5,403 nt of DNA from Spirochaeta sp. UBA2779 (GCA_002352375.1 DEIH01000207.1:1-5403), one strand, 5' to 3'; numbered from the stretch's first letter, positions 1-5,371 are shown. Notes: generated by a model from the sequence alone, not told the origin. Numbers and translations are program-made.

Positions 1-402
1 GGATTCAGAGGACAGGGCTCAGGGAACAGTAAGGATCATCATTCTGTAAAATCGTATCATGATTTGACTGTGTGGAAAAAATCTATGGATCTGGTTATTC
101 TCGTATATAAACTCAGTCGAAAGTTTCCCAAAGACGAAATGTATGGTCTAACAAACCAGATCCGCCGGGCTGTTGTTTCTGTTGTTTCCAATATTGCAGA
201 GGGCCATGCAAGAGATTCAACTGCAGACTTCAAACACTTCTTATCTTACTCCAAGGGTTCTTTGGCAGAAGTGGAAACTCAGTTACTGATAGCACAGCAA
301 CTTGAATATGTAACTCAAGAGGAACTTAAAACTGTATTAGAATTAAGAGAGGAAATAAGCAAGATGATATATTCTCTAAGCAATAAACTCACCCTCAACT
401 GA
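1..402 (+). CDS. Four-helix-bundle protein, S23/IVP family (5' end probably beyond window)
   Basis: Small helical protein of the family first found as the product of intervening sequences in 23S rRNA genes (Pfam PF05635), whose stand-alone function is unknown. The Avd accessory protein of diversity-generating retroelements has the same fold, but no reverse transcriptase or template repeat is seen here. Family hallmarks are clear: a VWKKSMDL start of helix 1, then YGLTNQIRRA, SNIAEG, and a late FKHFL..SKGSLAEVETQL segment. The frame is open to base 1 and has no ATG, GTG or TTG before the TTG at 64. That TTG has no Shine-Dalgarno and would cut off the upstream residues SYHDL, which match the usual family N-terminus (S-Y-x-D-L-x-V-W). 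The true start is therefore probably left of the window; the product from TTG 64 would be 112 residues. The TGA stop is the first three bases of the 7-bp repeat array. The composition is more AT-rich than the epimerase gene downstream. Confidence 0.85.
   Translation, partial: GFRGQGSGNSKDHHSVKSYHDLTVWKKSMDLVILVYKLSRKFPKDEMYGLTNQIRRAVVSVVSNIAEGHARDSTADFKHFLSYSKGSLAEVETQLLIAQQLEYVTQEELKTVLELREEISKMIYSLSNKLTLN
5..29. repeat. Degenerate 7-bp repeats, left flank of the four-helix-bundle gene
   Basis: Three and a half units with 7-bp phase: TCAGAGG, ACAGGGC, TCAGGGA, ACAG. Their reverse complement (…CCCTGAGCCCTGT…) matches the right-hand array (…CCCTGACCCCTGT…) with one mismatch over the last two units, so the two flanks are inverted copies. 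The stretch is also translatable in the frame of the gene, so it may encode part of a variable N-terminus. It may continue beyond the left edge. Confidence 0.55.
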
Positions 403-445
403 CCCCTGACCCCTGACCCCTGACCCCTGACCCCTGACCCCTGTC
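400..445 (+). repeat. Tandem array of TGACCCC, six perfect copies plus TGTC
   Basis: Six exact copies of TGACCCC run from 400 to 441, followed by TGTC. The first copy supplies the TGA stop of the four-helix-bundle gene. Because 7 is not a multiple of 3, the array contains TGA in all three forward frames and blocks read-through in any frame. It ends three bases before the AAAGGAG Shine-Dalgarno (448-454) of the epimerase gene, so copy-number change by slippage would alter the spacing upstream of that gene without touching either reading frame. Confidence 0.97.
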
Positions 446-460
446 TTAAAGGAGAAAAAA

Positions 461-1708
461 ATGAAACTTGGAAAATACAGCATTGGATGCGGAGATCGTT
501 TCGCTCAGGAAGCCTCAGCCCAGCTTACGGCCTATAAGAAGATAGCCGCCGACGGTGTTAAGGTGGTTCCGGTGTGGAACAAGTCCAACCGAGAACATGA
601 AATAATCGGAACCGAACCACCATCGGTTCGAGATGCCGCCGCCAAAGCGGTTAAGACCGCCGGGTGGACGGGGGAATGGCATGTTGATGCAGACCATATC
701 AACCTGGGCACAGTGGACCGCTATATTGATTCATCCGACTTTTTCACTCTTGATGTGGCCGACGGAATCGGCGGATCTGTGAATGAGGCGGATATTGAAA
801 TATTTCTAAAGAAACATATCAACCTTGTGGGAACCCCTCTGAGTATAAAAGGGCTCTCGGATCCCCTGGTAATCGATTCCCACAAGGCGAAGGACATTGC
901 CCGGAACTATCTCCCGGCTGTTAAGGATGCAGGGGAAATCTACCGCCACATACTTAAGTTCAAAGGCGTAGGGAACTTTATCGCCGAAGTATCCATGGAC
1001 GAAACCGACACCCCCCAGGGCCCCGGGGAACTGCTGCTGATTCTCGCCGCCATTGCCGACGAGGGCATCCCGGCCCAGACCATCGCCCCCCGATTTTCAG
1101 GACGGTTCAACAAGGGTGTGGAGTACGTCGGCGAACCGAAAGTATTCGCCTTGGAGTTTGAGGCCGACATTATGGTACTGCGCTATGCTGCCGGAGCCTT
1201 CGGACTGCCGGATAACCTGAAACTCAGTGTACATTCAGGCTCGGACAAGTTTGCCATCTATCCGGAAATCAACAGGCTGCTGAAAAAACATGGCTCAGGA
1301 CTCCATCTGAAAACAGCCGGTACCACCTGGCTGGAAGAAATTATCGGCCTGGCCGAAGCTGGAGGAGCCGGACTTGAACTGGCAAAAACGGTCTATTCCG
1401 AGGCGTACCTCCAGAAAGAAGCCCTCTGCAAGCCCTATGCCGAGATAATCAATATTGATTATGCAAAACTTCCTGAACCCCTGGTTGTGGCAGGATGGAC
1501 TTCCGAAGAATACGTCCGGGCTCTGCGCCACGATGCCTCAGATGAGTTGTACAACATCAACTTGAGACAACTGATTCATGTAGGGTACAAGGTAGCAGCA
1601 AAAATGGGCCCAAAGTATCTGGAGGCTCTATCTGAACATCAGGAATCGGTTGCCAGAAACGTCACGTACAATTTATACGAGAGACACTTGAAACCGCTGT
1701 TTCTTTAG
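461..1708 (+). CDS. uxaE: Tagaturonate/fructuronate epimerase, UxaE family
   Basis: Probable cytoplasmic, metal-dependent sugar-acid epimerase interconverting D-tagaturonate and D-fructuronate, which lets galacturonate carbon (for example from pectin) enter the fructuronate branch of hexuronate catabolism. The family was characterised in Thermotoga maritima (EC 5.1.2.7). The 415-residue product carries stretches I recognise as typical of the family: GCGDRF (9-14), PVWNKSNREHEIIG (37-50), VDADHINL (75-82), DVAD (98-101), EVSMDETDTPQGPGE (176-190), QTIAPRFSGRFNKG (206-219), SVHSGSDKF (256-264), HLKTAGTTWLEE (282-293) and HVGYKVAAKMG (373-383). The conserved His and acidic residues (H79, E176, D180, H258) are plausible metal or catalytic positions; that is inference. 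The ATG has AAAGGAG six bases upstream. No promoter stands out in the 58-bp gap, so it may be read through from the four-helix-bundle gene. No other uronate-pathway gene is in the window. Codon use is GC-rich relative to both neighbours. Its stop overlaps that of the convergent dehydrogenase gene. Confidence 0.8.
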   Translation: MKLGKYSIGCGDRFAQEASAQLTAYKKIAADGVKVVPVWNKSNREHEIIGTEPPSVRDAAAKAVKTAGWTGEWHVDADHINLGTVDRYIDSSDFFTLDVADGIGGSVNEADIEIFLKKHINLVGTPLSIKGLSDPLVIDSHKAKDIARNYLPAVKDAGEIYRHILKFKGVGNFIAEVSMDETDTPQGPGELLLILAAIADEGIPAQTIAPRFSGRFNKGVEYVGEPKVFALEFEADIMVLRYAAGAFGLPDNLKLSVHSGSDKFAIYPEINRLLKKHGSGLHLKTAGTTWLEEIIGLAEAGGAGLELAKTVYSEAYLQKEALCKPYAEIINIDYAKLPEPLVVAGWTSEEYVRALRHDASDELYNINLRQLIHVGYKVAAKMGPKYLEALSEHQESVARNVTYNLYERHLKPLFL

Positions 1709-2745
1709 ATTATTCCATCAGCTTCAAGCTGTTTAACATGATCCAGAACTGTATCTTTCAAGCTGGTATAACTCATTCCCAATTCATTAATACTGCGTTT
1801 GTTATTTGCGCTGAGGGGATAGCCGACATTGTTTTTAATAAATAACCGGCTTAACCCGATAGTAGGGGCGATTAGCCAAACGAGCCATTTTGGAACAGTT
1901 TTTTCAGGTACTTTGAAACGCTTCCCGTATTCATCACTGATTATTTTTGCAATTCGCAGAAGGCTGCCGCTCTCATTTGCGAGGATGTATCGACCGTGAG
2001 CCTCTTTCGTAAAGGCTCCCAGGAGATGCCCCCGGGAGATATCCCGGACATCTGAAAAAATAAATTGCAGATTTGGACTTCCACTCTTCAACTCTCCGGA
2101 TAATATCCGAATCAATGTTCCAATACTGGTTGAATCTTTTCTTTTTGTCAGCGAAGGACCGAGAACAAAACCCGGATGAATAGTTACAAGATCCCAGTCC
2201 GACTGATCTTCTGCCATTGCCCAGGCCGCTTTTTCAGCTTCTGTCTTTGAATAACTGTATGCATTATAGTTCAATTTAGAAGTGGTGTTCCAAATCGATT
2301 CATCCAGTGCTTCAATGCCATTGTCGGACATTTCTTTGTTGTCTCCGTAAATTGCGGCAAGACTGCTGGTTAGAACGACTCTTTTTACTGACTTAGAACG
2401 ATTTACAGCTTGAATTACATTACGGGTTCCATTCACAGCAGGATCGAGGAGATTCGCCTTTGGATCCGTTTTATCATCCAGAAAAAAGGGGGATGCTGTG
2501 TGCATTACATATTCAGCTCCCTTAACAGCCTCATCATAAGAACCTTCCTGGAGGAGATTAGCTTCAAAAACAAGAAGTTTACCGCTGTTTTGTTTCTCCA
2601 AATCCAGTAAATGTTGAAATTTATCTGTCCTTGTCTTATCCCGTACGGTTATTCGAACCTCATGCCCATCTATCAATAAATCCCGAACAATCCAGGAAGC
2701 AATATATCCGGTAGCACCGGTAACTGTAATTTTTTTCTTATCCAA
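1705..2745 (-). CDS. NAD(P)-dependent extended short-chain dehydrogenase, dihydroflavonol-4-reductase-like
   Basis: Likely soluble NAD(P)H-dependent aldehyde/ketone reductase or sugar-nucleotide epimerase-like enzyme; the substrate cannot be read from sequence. The 346-residue length is usual for the group. A Rossmann fold opens at residues 5-16 with the TGATGYIA motif (glycines 10 and 13, Ala16). The VRDKTR segment with Arg35 suggests NADP(H) preference, as in dihydroflavonol reductases. The catalytic set is intact: Ser127/128 in LTSSLA and Tyr163-x-x-x-Lys167 in AYSYSK. HPGFVLGP (190-197) is the typical post-catalytic segment. The start is TTG, supported by AGAGGA eight bases upstream; the only in-frame ATG near the front lies after the Rossmann motif. 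The gene is convergent with the epimerase gene, with overlapping stops and no room for a terminator between them. It is visibly more AT-rich than the epimerase, which could reflect separate acquisition. Confidence 0.85.
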   Translation of the reverse strand: MDKKKITVTGATGYIASWIVRDLLIDGHEVRITVRDKTRTDKFQHLLDLEKQNSGKLLVFEANLLQEGSYDEAVKGAEYVMHTASPFFLDDKTDPKANLLDPAVNGTRNVIQAVNRSKSVKRVVLTSSLAAIYGDNKEMSDNGIEALDESIWNTTSKLNYNAYSYSKTEAEKAAWAMAEDQSDWDLVTIHPGFVLGPSLTKRKDSTSIGTLIRILSGELKSGSPNLQFIFSDVRDISRGHLLGAFTKEAHGRYILANESGSLLRIAKIISDEYGKRFKVPEKTVPKWLVWLIAPTIGLSRLFIKNNVGYPLSANNKRSINELGMSYTSLKDTVLDHVKQLEADGII

Positions 2746-2753
2746 TATTTCTT

Positions 2754-2759
2754 TCCTCT
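2754..2759 (-). promoter_or_regulatory. Shine-Dalgarno AGAGGA fixing the TTG start of the dehydrogenase
   Basis: Read on the minus strand, AGAGGA lies eight bases before TTG (2745-2743). This spacing supports TTG as the genuine start rather than a downstream codon. Confidence 0.7.
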
Positions 2760-2788
2760 AATAAACTCTTGTGAATATTAATCAACTT

Positions 2789-2817
2789 AATATGATAAAA
2801 TCAGTATGGATCGTCAA
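2789..2817 (-). promoter_or_regulatory. Candidate sigma-70 promoter for the dehydrogenase
   Basis: On the minus strand a -35 of TTGACG (2817-2812, 5 of 6 to consensus) is followed after 17 bases by CATATT (2794-2789, 4 of 6). Transcription would start near 2782, giving a leader of about 37 bases before the TTG start. The region is AT-rich, so chance matches are easy; this is a candidate only. Confidence 0.4.
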
Positions 2818-2887
2818 TGTTGGAGAAACAGACGAATTATAATCGGTAAATCGATATTACTGTTTATTAATCCGGAATATTGATGTG

Positions 2888-2900
2888 AATGTCTGACATT
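2888..2900. other. 13-bp perfect palindrome AATGTC-T-GACATT
   Basis: Two 6-bp arms around a single central base lie about 140 bp upstream of the dehydrogenase start and above its candidate promoter. The shape fits a dimeric regulator's operator rather than a terminator: there is no loop and no following T-run. It could be chance in AT-rich DNA. Confidence 0.3.
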
Positions 2901-2947
2901 ATCTAATCCTGTGTGTTACAGCAGAGACGGCAGTAGATTTAACCCTA

Positions 2948-3085
2948 TCAATATGTAATAAAAGATACTGTGGTTGATGAAGCCATAATATACCCGGCGG
3001 TGTCCACATCTATGTCCATTAATTTAGTCATAGTAAAGCTGGATATTGCAGTGGGAGAACAAGCTATAAGAACTTGCACATTAAG
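2948..3085 (-). pseudogene. C-terminal remnant of an AEC-family transporter
   Basis: A 45-codon frame ending in TGA reads LNVQVLIACSPTAISSF, then TMTKLMDIDVDTAGYIM, then ASSTTVSFITY. This resembles the last two membrane segments of auxin efflux carrier (AEC) family permeases. Those typically have a small-residue-rich helix with P-T-A-V-S-S, a polar M-A-K-x-(4-6)-D link, then A-x-x-I-x-x-(S/T)-T-x-x-S-x-x-T before a final hydrophobic stretch. The frame is closed by a stop (TAA, 3103-3101) just upstream, at the end of the URO-D-like gene, so the several membrane helices that should precede it are missing, and it also stops short of the usual last residues. There is no Shine-Dalgarno. It is most simply a deletion scar of a transporter once located here. 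The identification is from memory of the family pattern, not a search. Confidence 0.55.
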
Positions 3086-3095
3086 ACCACTGGAA

Positions 3096-4355
3096 TCAGT
3101 TTAATTCCGGAATATCATACTCCCCCAGATTCAGGGGGTAGTTTCCGTACTCCCTCACCAGTTTCACGACATAGTCATATCTCTCCCCTGAGACCGAATG
3201 GGGCACCGAATGATCAGACTGAAAAATGAACCCTCCGCCTTTCCCCGCGTTGAGCTTTCGAAGGACATAAGCTTTCAGCTCATCCAGAGGAAGATCAGCC
3301 CACGCCATCACATCCATATTTCCGCAGAACCCCATGTCATGTCCGTACTCTTTGCGCAGATTGATAACATCCAGCCCGGCCTTTGCTTCTAAGGGATTGT
3401 AGGAATCGATACCAATTTCAATATAGTCTTTGTATATTAACCTTGCATCTCCGCAGCCGTGATAGATTACCGGAAGATTATTTTCATGACAGACACGGGT
3501 AATCTCTTTAACAACCGGCTTGAAGTACTCCCTCCAGTAATCCGGAGAGAAAAGCATTCCATTCACATAGGCGACATCACCCCAGATTACCATTCCTGAG
3601 AGTAGTCCATCGGCTGCTTTTATCTGAGCCTTGGTCATTTCAATAACGAATTCCCCCACTCTTTTAATGAACTTCCCCAACTTTTCTGGATAAAGTCCCA
3701 TCCAGAGGTACATGTTTTCTGAACCGATAATCCGCCATCCCTGTTCCTGGGATTCACAGATACTGCCGTACACCGGAAAATCGTTGTAAAGGGATTTCAC
3801 CGTATCAATCCACGCCGGAGAATTCAGGGCGAAACCGTCACCTACACCAGCGATCTGGTTATCACCGGCACTGAAATATCGCCGGTTATCCCAGGGATCG
3901 TCAAACTCGAAAGCTTCCATTTTCTCAACTGTGTCTGTGTGAAATTTCTTGAAAGCCGGCATAGTAATAGACAAGTTTTTAAGAATCTCCGCCTCATAAC
4001 CGGTTCGGACAATTACTTCCTCAGCAGTGTTTTTAAGGAACTCAAAGTTCTTGATATGGGGGTCCATATTCGGCACTGTAGTTATCCAATCAAGGTTGTA
4101 ATAAGAATATATATCCGTATCTTCCGGGAGGTTGAGTTCCTTCCGCCATCTATCTATAAACTGTCCCCAGAAGAAATCACTCACCGGTATCCTGTCCGCT
4201 TCTTCATGGCGGAGTGTTTTATTCATCCTCTCCAGTTTTTTCAGACACTGAGGTGTCCGCTCCAGAATTTCATCAACCGCTCTGGTGCGAATTTCAAACA
4301 TGCTGGTTCCTTCACCCACCAGAATTTCACGATCGTCATTCTTTTTATTTGCCAT
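3096..4355 (-). CDS. Uroporphyrinogen decarboxylase-superfamily protein, corrinoid-methyltransferase-like, not HemE
   Basis: TIM-barrel protein of the URO-D superfamily (PF01208), 419 residues, cytoplasmic, exact reaction unknown. True HemE is shorter (about 350 residues) and carries an N-terminal RQAGR motif. Here the equivalent stretch reads ADRIPVSDFFWGQF (53-66), so porphyrin decarboxylation is unlikely. The PVIYHGCGDARLI segment (295-307) has His299-x-Cys301, like the zinc-binding HxC of MtaA/MtbA-type methylcobamide:CoM methyltransferases. Cys344 lies in GFCGNMDV; the late Cys expected in those enzymes is not obvious, and GGGFIFQSDHSVP (373-385) occupies that area. A methyl-transfer or demethylation role is therefore inference. 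The start is set at the ATG (4355-4353), eight bases after TGAGGA. A possible TTG start at 4370 overlaps this Shine-Dalgarno and is probably artefactual. No corrinoid protein or MtaB partner is in the window. Confidence 0.8.
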   Translation of the reverse strand: MANKKNDDREILVGEGTSMFEIRTRAVDEILERTPQCLKKLERMNKTLRHEEADRIPVSDFFWGQFIDRWRKELNLPEDTDIYSYYNLDWITTVPNMDPHIKNFEFLKNTAEEVIVRTGYEAEILKNLSITMPAFKKFHTDTVEKMEAFEFDDPWDNRRYFSAGDNQIAGVGDGFALNSPAWIDTVKSLYNDFPVYGSICESQEQGWRIIGSENMYLWMGLYPEKLGKFIKRVGEFVIEMTKAQIKAADGLLSGMVIWGDVAYVNGMLFSPDYWREYFKPVVKEITRVCHENNLPVIYHGCGDARLIYKDYIEIGIDSYNPLEAKAGLDVINLRKEYGHDMGFCGNMDVMAWADLPLDELKAYVLRKLNAGKGGGFIFQSDHSVPHSVSGERYDYVVKLVREYGNYPLNLGEYDIPELN

Positions 4356-4363
4356 AATAATAA

Positions 4364-4369
4364 TCCTCA
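4364..4369 (-). promoter_or_regulatory. Shine-Dalgarno TGAGGA deciding the URO-D-like start
   Basis: On the minus strand TGAGGA ends eight bases before ATG (4355). The in-frame TTG at 4370-4368 overlaps this element by two bases, so calling the gene from TTG would add five residues encoded by the ribosome binding site itself. Confidence 0.75.
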
Positions 4370-4390
4370 ATTTCTGATAACACTGAAAAA

Positions 4391-4419
4391 AGGCTATCCC
4401 TTACGACAGTTCAGGTCAA
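4391..4419 (-). promoter_or_regulatory. Candidate promoter for the URO-D-like gene
   Basis: A -35 of TTGACC (4419-4414, 5 of 6) and a weak -10 of TAGCCT (4396-4391, 3 of 6 but with the key A2 and T6) are separated by 17 bases. A start near 4384 would give a leader of about 30 bases. The weak -10 suggests dependence on an activator or a different sigma factor, or a false match. Confidence 0.35.
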
Positions 4420-4439
4420 CGGCAAAAAATAACGGTTGA
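4416..4439. promoter_or_regulatory. Possible operator: TCAAC-(14)-GTTGA inverted repeat over the -35
   Basis: Arms TCAAC (4416-4420) and GTTGA (4435-4439) are exact inverted copies. Inside them AACGG occurs twice in direct orientation (4418-4422 and 4431-4435, 13 bp apart). The left arm overlaps the candidate -35 of the URO-D-like gene, which is where a regulator site would be expected. Arms are short, so confidence is low. Confidence 0.25.
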
Positions 4440-4471
4440 TAAGTAAAAAACATCACTCTGCAGGAATCAGG

Positions 4472-4492
4472 CCGAGCCCCGACCCCCTGTCT
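4472..4492 (+). repeat. Degenerate 7-bp repeat relic at the end of the carbonic anhydrase gene
   Basis: Three units in 7-bp phase, CCGAGCC, CCGACCC and CCTGTCT, match the rotated array unit CCTGACC and its terminal CCTGTCT found at 400-446. It lies directly beyond the carbonic anhydrase stop (TAG on the minus strand, 4493-4491) and includes two of its bases. No four-helix-bundle gene is adjacent. Confidence 0.55.
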
Positions 4493-5111
4493 AGATTTTC
4501 TCGAAAACCTGCCTGTCCCGGGAATAGTTGAACACCTCACCGGTACCGATAATGTAATACCAGCCGTAGATGTTCAGCTTTCCCTGCCGGTAGCGTTCCT
4601 TGACTCCGGGATAGGTGACAAGATGATTCATTTGCTGAACAATGTTAATCTGTTCTGTTATTCGTTCCCGTTTGATATCATCATCCATATCCTGCCGACG
4701 AAGGACTGTATCTTTAACCTTGAAGGCCAGATTAAGCCAGTGCCGGGTATGAGGGATAGATTCCAATTCTTCCTCTTTCATCCACAAAGCTCGACATCCT
4801 CCACAGTTGGAATGACCGCAGATAATGATATTCTCTACTTTGAGTATATTCAGGGCATACTCTATGGCCGAAGTAGTGGAAAGATATTCACCGGACTGCC
4901 GGTAATAAGGTACCAGATTGGCGATGTTTCGCACGACAAAAAGGTCTCCGGGCATGGTCTTTGTAATAAGAGTAGGTATCACCCGGGAATCAGAGCAGCC
5001 GATGAAAAGCGTATGAGGGTTCTGTCTACGGCTTAAATCCCGGAACAAAGTTTTATTGTCCTGATAATCCTCAGCGTTAAACGCCTTCACGCCATTGAAT
5101 AGTTCTTCCAA
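4491..5111 (-). CDS. Beta-class carbonic anhydrase
   Basis: Zinc enzyme that interconverts CO2 and bicarbonate, supplying bicarbonate for carboxylations and helping pH balance; cytoplasmic, as no signal peptide is visible. The 206-residue length is normal for bacterial beta enzymes. All signature residues are present: Cys39-x-Asp41-x-Arg43 in IGCSDSRV, then His100-x-x-Cys103 in CGHSNCGGC, giving the Cys2His zinc site plus the Asp-Arg dyad. FVVRNIANLVP (58-68) and STTSAIEYALNIL (78-90) are family-typical segments. The C-terminus IYGWYYIIGTGEVFNY (181-196) fits the group's last strand. The start is TTG with a strong GGAGG six bases upstream; the nearby ATG upstream is out of frame. A weak promoter candidate (TTGCCT, 17 bases, AAAAAT on the minus strand) lies just upstream. 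The gene is codirectional with the URO-D-like gene but separated by a gap with a promoter candidate, so probably not strictly co-transcribed. Confidence 0.95.
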   Translation of the reverse strand: MEELFNGVKAFNAEDYQDNKTLFRDLSRRQNPHTLFIGCSDSRVIPTLITKTMPGDLFVVRNIANLVPYYRQSGEYLSTTSAIEYALNILKVENIIICGHSNCGGCRALWMKEEELESIPHTRHWLNLAFKVKDTVLRRQDMDDDIKRERITEQINIVQQMNHLVTYPGVKERYRQGKLNIYGWYYIIGTGEVFNYSRDRQVFEKI

Positions 5112-5117
5112 CCCGAA

Positions 5118-5122
5118 CCTCC
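5118..5122 (-). promoter_or_regulatory. Shine-Dalgarno GGAGG fixing the TTG start of carbonic anhydrase
   Basis: A consensus GGAGG on the minus strand lies six bases before TTG (5111-5109). It is the strongest ribosome site in the window and supports a TTG start. Confidence 0.8.
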
Positions 5123-5192
5123 GATTGTTCCTGTCAGCATTTTTTCACTCAATAGACAAACAGGCAACATAAAATGAATGGTATCAGTAGAA

Positions 5193-5286
5193 CCAGGGCA
5201 GAACCCTGGCCCCGGAGCCGCACATGCGGCTCTACTCGCAAGTTCGCTATGCGAACCCGCTGTTCAGTTCCGCGGCAGAGCCGCGG
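5193..5286. repeat. Cluster of four consecutive stem-loops (palindromic element)
   Basis: Four perfect stems follow one another within 94 bp: CCAGGG/CCCTGG with a 5-base loop (5193-5209); GAGCCGCA/TGCGGCTC with a 2-base centre (5215-5232); GTTCGC/GCGAAC with loop TAT (5242-5256); CCGCGGC/GCCGCGG with loop AGA (5270-5286). None is followed by a T-run, so they are not ordinary intrinsic terminators. The density and GC content differ sharply from the flanking AT-rich DNA. It looks like a REP-like or other modular palindromic repeat, or a structured RNA, upstream of the carbonic anhydrase gene. Confidence 0.65.
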
Positions 5287-5312
5287 GGTATGAAACCATG
5301 CTTTCCCGGCGC

Positions 5313-5371
5313 TCATTCGGATCAAGGGTCGTACCGCAGGCGTAAGCCGAGGAACGATCCCGACAGAATGA
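5313..5371. other. Long imperfect stem-loop continuing the palindromic region
   Basis: Nested pairings form a 59-base imperfect hairpin: outer TCATTC (5313-5318) with GAATGA (5366-5371); middle GGGTCGT (5326-5332) with ACGATCCC (5354-5361, one bulged T); inner GGC/GCC closed by a GTAA tetraloop (5339-5348), which is of GNRA type. A further small palindrome, TGAAC-GA-GTTCA (5369-5380), overlaps its end. The rest to 5403 shows no gene; the element probably continues past the window. Confidence 0.45.

Noticed and set aside
1..445. Diversity-generating retroelement accessory gene (avd)
   Set aside because: The protein has the same fold as Avd, but there is no reverse transcriptase, template repeat or variable-repeat target in the window.
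400..445. CRISPR array
   Set aside because: The unit is only 7 bp with no spacers; it is a simple tandem repeat.
2836..2843. ATTATAAT as a -10 element on either strand
   Set aside because: It is self-complementary and matches the -10 consensus, but neither strand has a reasonable -35 at 16-18 bp.
2941..3103. Plus-strand open stretch of about 50 codons (…DEAIIYPAVSTSMSINLV…)
   Set aside because: It is antisense to the AEC-like remnant, has no Shine-Dalgarno or recognisable motif, and the minus-strand reading is much more protein-like.
3939..4439. Plus-strand 166-residue frame
   Set aside because: Shadow of the URO-D-like gene on the opposite strand; no ribosome site and no recognisable domain.
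4441..4470. Intrinsic terminator after the carbonic anhydrase gene
   Set aside because: A run of six T residues is present on the minus strand (4450-4445 area), but no convincing stem immediately precedes it.
4623..5036. Plus-strand 137-residue frame
   Set aside because: Shadow of the carbonic anhydrase gene, which has intact catalytic motifs in its own frame.
5149..5316. Minus-strand 55-codon frame from ATG (MSAGKAWFHTPRL…) across the hairpin cluster
   Set aside because: It lies almost wholly in palindromic DNA, is Arg-rich and low in plausibility, and has no good ribosome site; an open frame is expected by chance in GC-rich repeats. It would be reconsidered if the repeat proved to be coding elsewhere.
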